A DNA stretch of 22,750 nt from assembly GCA_024277475.1 (NCBI GenBank), contig JAJRVC010000463.1, positions 1-22,750 of the forward strand. Direction: 5' to 3'. A model generated the notes under the pieces. The model saw only the letters and a program-made list of their open reading frames with translations. It was not told the origin of the DNA and made no database searches. Shown one piece after another: positions 1-8,232 of this stretch. The position numbers and the translations under genes were made by a program. This stretch comes from Deltaproteobacteria bacterium. GTDB taxonomy: Bacteria > Desulfobacterota > Desulfobacteria > Desulfobacterales > JAFDCJ01. Every line of letters begins with the position of its first letter. Position 1 is the first letter of the stretch.

Positions 1-209
1 CCAGGGTTGCCTGCTCTATGATCAAATTCATATGGTTGCCTCACTTCCTGATTTTATTGATTTACTCGTATGGTAATCTCTTGATGGTCAGTAAACAACC
101 GGGAAGTCGATGGAGTTTCTTTAATTCCAATTTTCTCTTGGCTCCTTCTCCTCATCGTGTATATTGCGGTCTGATTTGATAACAATTGGATGAATAGTTC
201 CGAGGATGG

Positions 210-1409
210 ATGAATTTAAGCGAACCATTAGAAAACCGGGAAAAAGTTGATCAGGGTCTGGCGGAGTACGCCGGCTATTGGCAATTGCGTCCTTTTGAAT
301 ATCTTGATTTGCCCTGGCGCGACAGCCATCCGGATTTGTGCCGCTGGCTGGAAGAGCTTTCCCTGGAAGAAATCAACGCGATTGATTCCGACCTGGTTGA
401 ACACCAGGCCATTTTCTCCCGCTTTTTTCCCCATGCGGATATGCTGCCGCGCTGCTGTACTTTTCCGGAACTTCCGGTTCATCAATCGCTGCCGATTAAT
501 CCGAGATTGAATTACCGCATGTCCGACCGCAAGTGGGCCCAGATTTTAGCCTTCAGCGAACGGATTCAATTTGAGGAAGGGCCGATTGTGGAATGGTGCA
601 GCGGCAAAGGGCACCTGGGCCGCCTGATCAGCGATAGCCTCCGGGAGCCGGTTCTGGGGCTGGAAAAAAATCCGGAATTGTGTCGCAAGGGGGCGTTGTT
701 GGCAGACAGGTCGGATGTTGCCATGGCCTTTACAGCCCTGGATGTTCTTTCTACGGACGTGGAAGCACATCTTCACCCGGCGCAGCACGTGCTGGCTCTT
801 CACGCCTGCGGCGATTTACACCTGCGGCTGCTGCAGCTTGCCGTGCACAAGCAACTCCGGGCGGTGACGGTTGCCCCATGTTGCTACCATGCGATTTCTA
901 CCGAGGACTACCCACCGCTGTCAGCTTTTGCACGGGCGAGCAGACTCCGGATTACCCGTTTTGACCTGAAACTGCCTCTTCAGGAGACGGTTGTAGCGGG
1001 CCGGCGAGTGCGGCGGCGCCGGGCCCGGGAACTGAGTTGGCGGCTGGGGTTTGATCTGCTTCAGCGCGAACTGAGCGGAGGGGAGCACTACCGCAGCCTG
1101 CCTTCGATCCGGGCCAGTGTGCTGAGTGGAACCTTCGAGCAATTCTGCCGCTGGGCCGCGCAACGGCTGAAATTAGAACTGCCCGCAAATCTGAATTTTG
1201 AAACATACCGCCAATTGGGAGTACGGCGGCGATTGAACATTGCCCGTATTGAATTGGTGCGCCACCTGTTCCGCCGGCCCCTGGAGTATTGGCTGCTGAT
1301 GGACTGTGCTGCTTATTTATCCGAATCCGGATATCATGTGGAGATCGGTCGATTTTGCCCTAAAAAGACAACTCCCCGCAACGTGATGATCCGGGCCCGA
1401 CGCTTGTAG
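210..1409 (+). CDS. SAM-dependent methyltransferase, Methyltransf_32-like
   Basis: A 399-residue soluble protein with no signal peptide. A class I methyltransferase glycine-rich motif (VEWCSGKGHLG) lies near residue 127. It is followed by an acidic post-I region (GLEKNPELC), by LALHACGDL near residue 194 and by VAPCCYH near residue 221. The HACGDL plus PCCYH pair is what I associate with the Methyltransf_32 family (METTL25/GSTCD-like), whose bacterial members mostly have no proven substrate; RNA is a common guess. The C-terminal 170 residues are Arg-rich, which would suit nucleic-acid binding. The ATG at 210 has a GAGG sequence close upstream. The gene is separated from the next one by about 240 bases and appears unrelated to the cytochrome locus. 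The family call is fairly sure; the substrate is unknown. Confidence 0.8.
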   Translation: MNLSEPLENREKVDQGLAEYAGYWQLRPFEYLDLPWRDSHPDLCRWLEELSLEEINAIDSDLVEHQAIFSRFFPHADMLPRCCTFPELPVHQSLPINPRLNYRMSDRKWAQILAFSERIQFEEGPIVEWCSGKGHLGRLISDSLREPVLGLEKNPELCRKGALLADRSDVAMAFTALDVLSTDVEAHLHPAQHVLALHACGDLHLRLLQLAVHKQLRAVTVAPCCYHAISTEDYPPLSAFARASRLRITRFDLKLPLQETVVAGRRVRRRRARELSWRLGFDLLQRELSGGEHYRSLPSIRASVLSGTFEQFCRWAAQRLKLELPANLNFETYRQLGVRRRLNIARIELVRHLFRRPLEYWLLMDCAAYLSESGYHVEIGRFCPKKTTPRNVMIRARRL

Positions 1410-1471
1410 CGCCCCAATAGGTCGGGAGAACGTGCGGTCTCAGGTGGAAATTATTGCTTTTTTATTTGCCT

Positions 1472-1509
1472 GCCGGGCCGGGTTTTGCCCCCGCAACCCC
1501 GGCGTTTTT
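1472..1509 (+). terminator. Possible Rho-independent terminator after the methyltransferase
   Basis: GCCGGG (1472-1477) can pair with CCCGGC (1498-1503), followed directly by GTTTTT. The loop is long (20 bases) and could fold internally through CCGGG/CCCCG. It lies 60 bases after the methyltransferase stop codon. The stem is short, so this is only a moderate call. Confidence 0.4.
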
Positions 1510-1648
1510 CGGAAAACGGGTCGCGTATGAATCCGTCTGCTGTACCCGATTATACACATGTTCAAGAATTTTTACTTGATCCGATTCGATCATGTCTTAA
1601 ATTGACCGAATAGTAAGTTTAAATATCCGTTGACCCGCAGGAGAGGAA

Positions 1649-3733
1649 ATGCCCGCTAATCCCCGCCGTGTGATCCGAAATCTGCTCTTCTTTACTGTTC
1701 CGTTTATTTTTATTATAACCGGGGTGATGTATTTTGCTTACACCCAGGCAATCGAGATAGTTACGGAACAGTATAGCTCACTGAAACTGAATTTAGCTGC
1801 ACGAATCGCGGATAATGTTGGCGAGCGTTTCCGGCTGCTGGAGCGCGAATTGAGAAATTTAGCCGATCACCTGGAAGAGAACCGTCTGGATATCAAACTG
1901 TATGAGCGGTTAGTGCATCGCCATACGCTTAAATATACCAATGTGTACGACGCCGATATTCTCATTGCCAACCAGGCCGGGGCGATCTATTTCTACCGCA
2001 AGCTGGATCCGTATCAAAAATTAACCCACATCCCGGAAAAGCTTTTTCAACAACTGCGGAAATTGAGCCGGGATCAAATTTTAACCTTTATCCATCCCCC
2101 TGATGCGGATTCTCTGAACGGTACTCCCCGGATTTTTGTGGCAATCCCGCTGTTCGACAACGAGCACCGCTTTGGCGGGGCGATTGCTTTTTCGATCCGG
2201 GCCGAAAAACTCCTGGGCGATCTTATCGATACCAATGTTTCCGATTCCGAAATCAGCGTTTTGGGTCCGGGACAAACCCTGGTTTACCCGTATAACGAAG
2301 CAGGAAAACAGTTGGCCCGGGAGCTTGCTTATAAAGATTCCAGCGATCTTTCCCGGAATGCTGCCGAGAAAGAAGAGCACGTCAAAGTATACCGGAATCA
2401 AGCCGGAGTGGAAAAAATTGCCGTGTGCCAGAAAATAGACGTACCGGGCGGGGCAACCTGGGTGTTGACATTTTCCACGCCCAGGGCGCGGGTAACCCAG
2501 ACCATCATGCCGTTTATTAAGCGCTTTCGTGTGGCGGTGGCGCTGGTGCATCTTTTTGTGTTTGGCAGCTTGTTGCTGGCAATTTACTATACCTATCGCT
2601 GGAATTTACATGTCAACCAGACCAATCAGCGTTTAGAAAAGGAAATCGAACAGCGTAAACTGGCACAGGATACAATCGATCAGCAAAATGCTTTTTTTGA
2701 AAATGTGATCGAGTCAATTCCGCATCCTTTCTATGTGGTGGACGCCAAAGATTACAGCATCAAATTAGCCAACTCGGCGGCCAGCAGGGGACAATATTTC
2801 CCCGGGGTAACCTGTTACCAGCTTCTGCATGGAGTGGAAGAACCCTGTAATTGTAATGAGCATCCCTGCCCGATTCACAACATTCGGGAGACGGGTCACT
2901 CGGCCGTTGTGGAGCATGTTCACTTTGATAAGACCGGCCAGCCTCAAAATGTGGAAGTTCATGGTTATCCTATCCTGGATAAGGATGGCAAACTAAGTGC
3001 GATGATCGTGTACGCCCAGGATGTTACGGAGCGGCGGCAAACCGAGAAACGGGTCGAGCAGGCCCTGAGAGAAAAAGAGGTGCTGATCGGCGAAATACAT
3101 CACCGGGTGAAAAATAATCTCCAGGTAATGTATGGGCTGTTGGAAATACAGGCCGATTTTGTGGAGAAGAAATCCTACCAGGAAGTTTTTAAGAATTTGC
3201 AGAATCAAATTATGTCGATGGCGCTGGTGCACGAGAAACTCTACCAGGGGGATGATTTGGCGAACATCGATGTGCGGGAATACTTCCGCCGACTGGCCGA
3301 TGTGCTGTTTATGTCCTACGGCGTCAGCAATGGCCAGATTTTAATTGAACTGAATATCACGCCGGTGAAGCTGAGTGTGGATACGGCCATTCTGTGCGGG
3401 CTGATTATGAATGAACTGGTCTCCAATTGCCTGAAGCACGCTTTCCCGGAGGGGCGGAGCGGTAAAATAATGATCTCACTCCAGCCGGCGGAAGATGACC
3501 GCTTTCTGTTGATTGTTTCTGATGATGGGGTGGGTCTGCCGGAATCGGTCGATATTTCCGACTCGGAAACCTTTGGCCTGCAAATGGTTCAGATGCTGAT
3601 CGAGGGCCGGATAGAAGGCCGGCTCGAGTGTGTGCGGGAGAATGGCACAACCTTTCGAATCTGGTTTCGGGACCCCGGCTTAACCGCCCGACAAACCACC
3701 AAAATGTCCGACAAGCTGAACCCGTCCACCTGA
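1649..3733 (+). CDS. Membrane sensor histidine kinase (sensor domain, PAS, HisKA_2, HATPase)
   Basis: A 694-residue kinase. A transmembrane helix lies at about residues 10-30, then a roughly 260-residue periplasmic region (probably Cache-like), a second helix at about 290-312, a short coiled coil, and a PAS domain at about 350-470. The PAS holds a cysteine cluster (C389, C400, C402, C407; CNCNEHPC), a pattern I know from PAS domains of sediment anaerobes and which might bind metal or sense redox. The phosphorylation box is of the HisKA_2 type (HHRVKNNLQ, residues 484-492). The ATPase domain follows, with NELVSNCLKHAF and DDGVGLP. A strong AGGAGAGGAA ribosome site precedes the ATG. No response regulator is adjacent, so it is an orphan. 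HisKA_2 kinases often signal to single-domain regulators encoded elsewhere. It converges on the minus-strand cytochrome operon, with about 100 bases between stop codons. Confidence 0.88.
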   Translation: MPANPRRVIRNLLFFTVPFIFIITGVMYFAYTQAIEIVTEQYSSLKLNLAARIADNVGERFRLLERELRNLADHLEENRLDIKLYERLVHRHTLKYTNVYDADILIANQAGAIYFYRKLDPYQKLTHIPEKLFQQLRKLSRDQILTFIHPPDADSLNGTPRIFVAIPLFDNEHRFGGAIAFSIRAEKLLGDLIDTNVSDSEISVLGPGQTLVYPYNEAGKQLARELAYKDSSDLSRNAAEKEEHVKVYRNQAGVEKIAVCQKIDVPGGATWVLTFSTPRARVTQTIMPFIKRFRVAVALVHLFVFGSLLLAIYYTYRWNLHVNQTNQRLEKEIEQRKLAQDTIDQQNAFFENVIESIPHPFYVVDAKDYSIKLANSAASRGQYFPGVTCYQLLHGVEEPCNCNEHPCPIHNIRETGHSAVVEHVHFDKTGQPQNVEVHGYPILDKDGKLSAMIVYAQDVTERRQTEKRVEQALREKEVLIGEIHHRVKNNLQVMYGLLEIQADFVEKKSYQEVFKNLQNQIMSMALVHEKLYQGDDLANIDVREYFRRLADVLFMSYGVSNGQILIELNITPVKLSVDTAILCGLIMNELVSNCLKHAFPEGRSGKIMISLQPAEDDRFLLIVSDDGVGLPESVDISDSETFGLQMVQMLIEGRIEGRLECVRENGTTFRIWFRDPGLTARQTTKMSDKLNPST

Positions 3734-3748
3734 ATTCTTTCCTCCCCC

Positions 3749-3781
3749 AAAAAACAGACGCCCCGGAAACCGAGGCGTCTG
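3749..3781 (-). terminator. Rho-independent terminator of the bc/cytochrome operon
   Basis: Read on the minus strand, a 12-bp stem with one mismatch (arms 3770-3781 and 3755-3766) closes a 3-base loop and is followed by six T residues (3754-3749). It lies 50 bases past the stop of the tetraheme cytochrome. The stem would also form in transcripts of the convergent kinase gene but has no T-run on that strand. Confidence 0.9.
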
Positions 3782-3830
3782 CATATCGAAGGGACGCAAC
3801 TCTAAACGCTGCAATTGCTTTCCGCCGGGA

Positions 3831-4376
3831 TTATTTTTCCGGGATCGGGTGAGCAATTTTTTCTTTAAATTCTTCGAACTTAAAAGGTTTGTAGGTGGGA
3901 CTTTCCTCGTTGTGGCAACTGGTGCAGACCTTCTCGTCCGGTTTAATCAAGCCAACCGTGGCCGGGTCGGTTTCGCCGGCGTAAATGGCTTTCATGATCT
4001 TTTTCTTATAATAGTCGCCGCCGGCGCCATGACAGGATTCACAGCCAACGCCGTCTTCTTTCGCGTATTTCGGGCCAAAAAATTTAGCGTCGACCCCGTA
4101 GCCGGTTACGTGGCATTTCAAGCATTCCGGCGCTTCCTGGGGATTGGCAATTCCTCTCTCCTTGGCGAATTTCATGGCCTCTTCACCGGCCAGGGTTTCG
4201 TAAGCTTTGGAGTGTTTGCTTTCGGTCCAAATTCGGTATTGTTCACCTGCTTCAGGTTTTTTGTGGCAGGTCCTACATTTTTTTACCCCGACAAACATCC
4301 GTTGGGCGTCTTGCGCCAAAAGACTCCCAAAGGAGAAAACGGCCAAAACTGTTGTGATGATCAACCACTTTTTCAT
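3831..4376 (-). CDS. Periplasmic tetraheme cytochrome c, c554-like
   Basis: A 181-residue secreted protein with a signal peptide (MKKWLIITTVLAVFSFGSLLAQ). It has four CXXCH haem sites: CRTCH, CLKCH, CESCH and CTSCH. The arrangement around the first haem, CRTCHKK followed by W-T-E-S-K-H-S-K-A, matches the cytochrome c554 family (Cytochrome_C554), whose members carry electrons in the periplasm. An AGGAGG ribosome site lies eight bases before the ATG. It is the last gene of the operon behind the Rieske protein, cytochrome b and nonaheme cytochrome, so it is the likely soluble carrier receiving electrons from that complex. The role is inferred from position; the haem count is read directly. Confidence 0.88.
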   Translation of the reverse strand: MKKWLIITTVLAVFSFGSLLAQDAQRMFVGVKKCRTCHKKPEAGEQYRIWTESKHSKAYETLAGEEAMKFAKERGIANPQEAPECLKCHVTGYGVDAKFFGPKYAKEDGVGCESCHGAGGDYYKKKIMKAIYAGETDPATVGLIKPDEKVCTSCHNEESPTYKPFKFEEFKEKIAHPIPEK

Positions 4377-4440
4377 ACGGATTGCCTCCTGATTAATAAT
4401 GCGTTGTGTAAGCTTTAGTGAGTTTCGCTCTCCAGATGGA

Positions 4441-5730
4441 TCACTTTTTCTCCATTTCTTTGATCTTAAAGTAAAGCGCGATAACCAGCACAGTCATGAA
4501 AAGAGTTGCTACCCCAAATCCTCTCCGTCGTACGGCATAATCATGAATTTCCTGAATCGCTGTTTCCAGGGCGGAGCGGCTTTTCTCGATGCCTTCATCG
4601 GTTTTTTTCTTTACTTTTTGCGGGTCGAAGGTGTGCACCAAAGTGCGGGCCTGGATGAGACTCTGGTGAGCTTCCTGGAGCATAAAGCCGATCTCGACAT
4701 CATCCATGCCGATTTTCTGTACTTCTTCTTTTTTTACTTCGGCGGAATCATATATAGCTACCAGTTCTTTGAGTTGCTGGTGGATACTGTCGGCGGCGAG
4801 ATAGCCTCTATCTCCCTCTTTGTGGCAGTCTGTGCACACCGCTTTCGGGCTAGTACCAACCATATCATCTGTGGGAACCTTTACATCGTGATAGCCGTGG
4901 CATTCCTCACAGCCGTGCAGCTCTTTTTCCTGGAAGGCCTTCGACATTTTGGTCGTGGCAAAAAACTTCATGTTGTTGACGTGGCAAGTTCCGCAGACGT
5001 GGGAGATCGAACTGATTCCCGGGGGAGTGGCGCCATGATTTCCGTGGCAATCATTACATGCCGGGGCCCCGGTATCTTTGTTGTCCAGCAAGGCCAGCCC
5101 ATGCACACTTTCGGCGTACTTGCGGAATTGATCGGTGGGAATGTTATACTCTTTCATGTAAGCCGGGTCGCTGTGGCACTTTTTACAGGTAAGGGGGACA
5201 GTAAGCGCATGCACCGTGGAGCGCGGGTCCGATGCCGGAAGGATGCTGTGAGCCGTATGGCAACTGTTACAGTCTGCCACCTTTTTATCACCCTTAACCA
5301 GTTTTTTGCCATGTATGCTTTCCCAGTATTGTTCTACCTGGTCGGTGGAAATTCCCGGTTGAAAGGTGCGCATGAAATTAATGTCGGAGTGGCAGCGTCC
5401 GCAAAACTCCGGGATATCTTTCCGCTCCGGAACGCCGCGAAAACCGGCCTGTTCGGACATGGCCAGGTCTTCATCGTCGCTGGTGGGGTCGCCGCCGTGG
5501 CAACCGGCACAGGACAGCCCCTCCTGGATATGCACATCCGCCGGGCTGAATCCTTCCGGCATAATATCCTCTTCCTGATGACAGGTGATGCACTGGTCGG
5601 TATACTGTTCCTCTTCGTCCGTCGGTTGTTGGGGCTCATTGGCCAGGGCGAAAGCAGCAAAGACAAATAATATACCCACACACACCGTGCTGATTCGATT
5701 CGTCAGGCGATACATTTTTGTTTTCATCAT
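4441..5730 (-). CDS. Nonaheme cytochrome c with C-terminal membrane anchor
   Basis: A 429-residue protein with an N-terminal signal peptide and nine CXXCH motifs: CITCH, CAGCH, CGRCH, CNSCH, CKKCH, CNDCH, CGTCH, CEECH and CTDCH. After the haem region come a helical linker and one transmembrane helix (FGVATLFMTVLVIALYF) with a charged cytoplasmic tail, which anchors it in the inner membrane. Several further His residues in WESIHG, AESVHG and CHTAH contexts can serve as distal haem ligands. The gene starts nine bases after the cytochrome b stop, with AAGAGAG as ribosome site (ATG at 5730 or 5727). No cytochrome c1 or f gene is present, so this protein probably takes that place and accepts electrons from the Rieske protein. 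Confidence 0.9.
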   Translation of the reverse strand: MMKTKMYRLTNRISTVCVGILFVFAAFALANEPQQPTDEEEQYTDQCITCHQEEDIMPEGFSPADVHIQEGLSCAGCHGGDPTSDDEDLAMSEQAGFRGVPERKDIPEFCGRCHSDINFMRTFQPGISTDQVEQYWESIHGKKLVKGDKKVADCNSCHTAHSILPASDPRSTVHALTVPLTCKKCHSDPAYMKEYNIPTDQFRKYAESVHGLALLDNKDTGAPACNDCHGNHGATPPGISSISHVCGTCHVNNMKFFATTKMSKAFQEKELHGCEECHGYHDVKVPTDDMVGTSPKAVCTDCHKEGDRGYLAADSIHQQLKELVAIYDSAEVKKEEVQKIGMDDVEIGFMLQEAHQSLIQARTLVHTFDPQKVKKKTDEGIEKSRSALETAIQEIHDYAVRRRGFGVATLFMTVLVIALYFKIKEMEKK

Positions 5731-5739
5731 TATTCTCTC

Positions 5740-6822
5740 TTACAATAAGTATCCCAGGGCAGTCATTGTGGCAATAAAGATAATTCCCACAATTCCTACC
5801 GTAATCATCAGTTTACGATTTTTAGCTGCCGGGAAGAATTTATCCCAGAAGGGCACCAGCAGCCACAATACCCCCATAACCCCGAATAGCAGAATCCCGA
5901 ACAGTTCTCCTTCGATAAATAAAATATGCCCGGGCAGCATCTTTAGGGTTTGGAACATGAACATAAAATACCATTCCGGTCGAATACCCGCCGGCGCGGA
6001 GGCAAATGGATCGGCTTTCAGCCCCAGTTCCCAGGGGAAAAACACGGCCAGGAACAGCAAAATGTTGAGCACGACTAACCAGAGAAGTACATCTCTGAGC
6101 ATAAAGTTGGGGAAGAAGGGAATTTCTTTCTTCTTCTCCGGCGGTAAATCTTTTACAAAATCCGGCTCATGCATGCCCTGACGTTGCACAAACAACAGGT
6201 GAATCCCCAGAACGATGGTGAACATAGCCGGTATCACAGCAACATGAATCCCATAGAAGCGGGTGAGTGTTGCCCCGGTAACGTCTTCGCTTCCCCGCAG
6301 CAGTGTTTTGATAAAGTCGCCGACGATCGGCAGCGCCCCGACGATATCGGTTCCTACTTTGGTGGCAAAGAAGGCTAATTCGTTACAGGGGAGGAGATAA
6401 CCGCTAAATCCGAATCCCAGGGCCAGGCAGAACAGGATAAATCCGGTGACCCAGGTAAGTTCACGCGGTTTTTGGTAGGCGCGGGTAAAAAAGACGCTGA
6501 ACATGTGCACAAAAATAAAAAACACCATTAAGTTGGCAGACCAGCTATGAACCGCTCGTATCAACCAGCCGAACTGAACTTTGGTCATAATAAAACGAAC
6601 GCTTTCATAAGAACTCTCTACCCCGGGTTGGTAGTAGAGCAGCAGAAGGATACCGGTGCATACTTGAACAATAAACAGGAACAGGGTCACTCCACCCATG
6701 TAATACCAAATAGTATGCTTATGAACCGGAACCATCTTATGCCGCATAAATTCGATCAGCGGGGTAATATTGAATCGTTCATCCAGCCAATCATACAATT
6801 TTGATGAGGTTTGAGCAGCCAT
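5740..6822 (-). CDS. Cytochrome b of a Rieske/cyt b complex (b6 plus subunit IV fused)
   Basis: A 360-residue integral membrane protein that oxidises quinol and moves electrons through two b haems. The N-terminal part resembles cytochrome b6 ([35 protein letters not shown]). The C-terminal part resembles subunit IV and carries the quinol-oxidation motif PEWY. The four haem-ligand His residues sit in pairs spaced 14 ([15 protein letters not shown]) and 15 residues apart; the 15 spacing is the b6 type rather than the mitochondrial bc1 type. In b6, a Cys in the YCLGG stretch holds the extra haem c_n; here the equivalent stretch is YYMGG, so a covalent c_n is not expected. I prefer the ATG at 6822, just after the Rieske stop. 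A TTG at 6828 overlaps that stop and is possible. Confidence 0.93.
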   Translation of the reverse strand: MAAQTSSKLYDWLDERFNITPLIEFMRHKMVPVHKHTIWYYMGGVTLFLFIVQVCTGILLLLYYQPGVESSYESVRFIMTKVQFGWLIRAVHSWSANLMVFFIFVHMFSVFFTRAYQKPRELTWVTGFILFCLALGFGFSGYLLPCNELAFFATKVGTDIVGALPIVGDFIKTLLRGSEDVTGATLTRFYGIHVAVIPAMFTIVLGIHLLFVQRQGMHEPDFVKDLPPEKKKEIPFFPNFMLRDVLLWLVVLNILLFLAVFFPWELGLKADPFASAPAGIRPEWYFMFMFQTLKMLPGHILFIEGELFGILLFGVMGVLWLLVPFWDKFFPAAKNRKLMITVGIVGIIFIATMTALGYLL

Positions 6823-6824
6823 AA

Positions 6825-7265
6825 TCAACTCGCTTGATTCTGTTTTGATATAAACACTTCATTTTTAACAATGTTTACTGCAAATTCATCCAATGGCCTG
6901 GGGGGCGGGCCGGAAATGTTGCGGCCTCTCAGGTCATAGACTCCGTTGTGGCAGGCGCACCAGATTTGCTTGGTATCGTCCCGGTATTGCACAATACAAT
7001 CCAGGTGGGTGCAGGTTGCTGAAAAAGCATGAAACTCACCTTGATCATCCCGAATTAAGATAACCGGCTTTCTCCCGAATTTAATAATTTGCCCGGTATT
7101 GGGGGCAATGTTGTCGACGGGGCCAACTTTGACGGAGTTTACATTTGCTTCCGCAATTTTGGGAGGCCGTAAGTAGGAGGCAATAGGGTAAAGTACCGCC
7201 CCTAACCAGCCGAATAAACTTCCTCCCAAAATATAATTTAGGAAGTTGCGACGTGAAACGGACAT
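6825..7265 (-). CDS. Rieske iron-sulfur protein
   Basis: A 146-residue protein, the high-potential 2Fe-2S subunit that takes the first electron from quinol at cytochrome b. Both Rieske boxes are present: CTHLDC and CACHNG, giving the two Cys and two His cluster ligands plus the disulfide pair. The N-terminus has a twin-arginine motif (SRRNFL) and one hydrophobic helix, typical of Tat-exported anchored Rieske proteins. An upstream in-frame ATG at 7280 would add five residues but has no ribosome site. The ATG at 7265 has AGGAG seven bases before it, so I choose 7265. It is the first gene of the minus-strand operon. Confidence 0.94.
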   Translation of the reverse strand: MSVSRRNFLNYILGGSLFGWLGAVLYPIASYLRPPKIAEANVNSVKVGPVDNIAPNTGQIIKFGRKPVILIRDDQGEFHAFSATCTHLDCIVQYRDDTKQIWCACHNGVYDLRGRNISGPPPRPLDEFAVNIVKNEVFISKQNQAS

Positions 7266-7272
7266 CTGCGAG

Positions 7273-7277
7273 CTCCT
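7273..7277 (-). promoter_or_regulatory. Ribosome binding site deciding the Rieske start
   Basis: AGGAG on the minus strand, seven bases before the ATG at 7265. It lies inside the reading frame of the alternative ATG at 7280, which has only AT-rich sequence before it. Confidence 0.75.
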
Positions 7278-7377
7278 CATGATTATGTTATATGATGTAT
7301 GGCTCCCCCCAGGGAATGTTAAAAAAAATACACAAAATGAATGCCGGACTGCCGGTCAATTTTTTTGATTATTCCTT

Positions 7378-7394
7378 AACAAGTTGTTTTCCAA
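7378..7394 (-). promoter_or_regulatory. Candidate sigma54 promoter of the bc operon
   Basis: The minus strand reads TTGGAAAACAACTTGTT, matching the sigma54 layout TGG-N2-(A/C)-N5-TTG with GG and GT ten bases apart. The -12 element is TTGT rather than the usual TTGC. It lies about 115 bases before the Rieske ATG and just downstream of the palindromes at 7438-7483 when read leftward. The -12 deviation keeps confidence modest. Confidence 0.4.
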
Positions 7395-7437
7395 GTGGTT
7401 GGAAAGAAAAAATGACTGCGAAGTCGCTGAAACAGAT

Positions 7438-7453
7438 AGGGTTGTTTTACACA
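7438..7453. promoter_or_regulatory. Degenerate copy of the TGGGT-N6-ACCCA operator
   Basis: AGGGTTGTTTTACACA has the same 5-6-5 layout as the better sites, with one mismatch to the consensus in each arm. It is 30 bases from the stronger site at 7468, so it may complete a pair. It is weak on its own. Confidence 0.3.
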
Positions 7454-7467
7454 GGAGGCGTCATGGT

Positions 7468-7483
7468 AGGGTGAAAACACCCA
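7468..7483. promoter_or_regulatory. TGGGT-N6-ACCCA operator upstream of the bc operon
   Basis: AGGGTGAAAACACCCA. On the minus strand it reads TGGGTGTTTTCACCCT, which shares TGGGT and TTCACCC with the sites at 8058 and 8083. It lies about 80-90 bases upstream of the candidate promoter at 7378-7394. Presumed target of the NtrC-type activator at 12478-13860. Confidence 0.55.
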
Positions 7484-8055
7484 AATGCTTCTCGTTTCGG
7501 TTTAGTTTACTTTGGAATCCCGCAGAATTTCTTAACGATTTTGGTTAAAAATCGAAAATCTGAATTCATATTTCAGAATAGTTCTGTCTAATTTCGAGGT
7601 GGTTTTGGAATGAAGACATCAAAAGTAAATTCCGGCCCTTTTCTGCGGGGCGATTGCTTTACAGAAAGGATATAGAGCAACCTGAGTATCTTTTATTCCA
7701 CGGCAAAAACCGCGGGCAGGCGCATTAAAACGGCGGCTATGCACCGACCGGTTTCCGGATAGGCGTGCTATATATATTCATGTTTTTGAGACGAATTTCA
7801 TATATATTGCCGCAAAGTTTGCAGTAAACACGTTTTACTTAAGCGTATTTTGTGGCGGCCTTCTTCGAAGATGCGGAGGAAAATAATAGCCGATACTTTT
7901 TAAGAAAGCGTTTATCGGATTTCCGCCGGAAAGCGACAGAAGGGATATGAGCAAACCATCATCGGCTCACTACCCGGGCGTACATATTACATTTTCTCTT
8001 GCCGGAGAAAAGGAGAATTCCCCAAATACCGGCCGATATTTTGTTTGCCGCTCTA

Positions 8056-8075
8056 CCTGGGTATATTCACCCAGG
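8056..8075. promoter_or_regulatory. Palindromic enhancer-like operator, copy 1
   Basis: CCTGGGTATATTCACCCAGG: 7-bp perfect arms around a 6-base spacer. With the next site it forms a direct repeat with a 25-base period. It lies about 130 bases upstream of the candidate sigma54 element at 8199. Dyad symmetry of this size fits a dimeric Fis-type helix-turn-helix as found in NtrC-family activators. Confidence 0.65.
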
Positions 8076-8080
8076 CGTGG

Positions 8081-8100
8081 TTTGGGTATATTCACCCAGG
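8081..8100. promoter_or_regulatory. Palindromic enhancer-like operator, copy 2
   Basis: TTTGGGTATATTCACCCAGG: the core 16 bases (8083-8098) are identical to copy 1, and identity continues through the following GGCGTG. Paired sites are the usual arrangement for NtrC-family enhancers, which activate as higher oligomers. Confidence 0.65.
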
Positions 8101-8198
8101 CGTGTTGAAAATCGATACTTTTTGTGCTGATGTTGATCAAGATTTAGACTATATTTGATATTGGGCTACGACCGGTGCAGAAATATGCCCGGAGATAC

Positions 8199-8216
8199 TT
8201 AGCATATTTTTTGCAT
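8199..8216 (+). promoter_or_regulatory. Candidate sigma54 promoter of the propeller/cytochrome/regulator operon
   Basis: TTAGCATATTTTTTGCAT matches TTGGCAC-N5-TTGCA with the -12 TTGCA intact but AG instead of GG at -24. The predicted start would be near 8226, only a few bases before the ATG at 8233 and inside its AAGGA site. That is a conflict unless translation starts at the in-frame ATG at 8263. Confidence 0.35.
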
Positions 8217-8232
8217 TAAACTAAGGATAAAC

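Larger units (their letters stand above)
7281..8232. other. Long intergenic regulatory region between divergent operons
   Basis: About 950 bases with no credible gene; the small open frames here lack ribosome sites and recognisable content. It holds the control regions of the leftward bc operon and the rightward propeller/cytochrome/regulator operon: TGGGT-N6-ACCCA palindromes at both ends and sigma54-like sequences. The middle (about 7500-8040) has a few weak inverted repeats, for example TCTGAA/TTCAGA at 7559-7577 and CCGATA/TATCGG at 7890-7918. It also has an imperfect repeat of roughly 20 bases (near 7661-7682 and 7936-7957, shared core AGAA-GGATAT-GAGCAA). I recognise no riboswitch, RNA gene or mobile element there. 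Confidence 0.6.

Noticed and set aside
3849..4418. A 189-codon open frame on the plus strand
   Set aside because: Antisense to the tetrahaem c554-like gene, which has an AGGAGG site and four CXXCH motifs; the plus-strand product has no recognisable features.
4399..5670. A 423-codon open frame on the plus strand
   Set aside because: It is antisense to the nonahaem cytochrome, whose nine CXXCH motifs, signal peptide and operon position are decisive. The plus-strand translation shows no domain and lacks a convincing start.
7836..7845. TACTTAAGCG shared by the 7281-8232 and 13861-14090 gaps
   Set aside because: A single 10-base match in about 1 kb compared with 230 bases is near chance expectation and it has no symmetry.
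7936..7980. GEMM (cyclic dinucleotide) riboswitch suggested by GAGCAAACC
   Set aside because: The second conserved strand (GGGACGCAAAGC-like) and the two-stem layout are absent.
8056..8104. Tandem repeat that might be a CRISPR or iteron array
   Set aside because: Only two units with a 25-base period and a palindromic core; similar single sites lie near two other promoters, so an operator pair explains it better.
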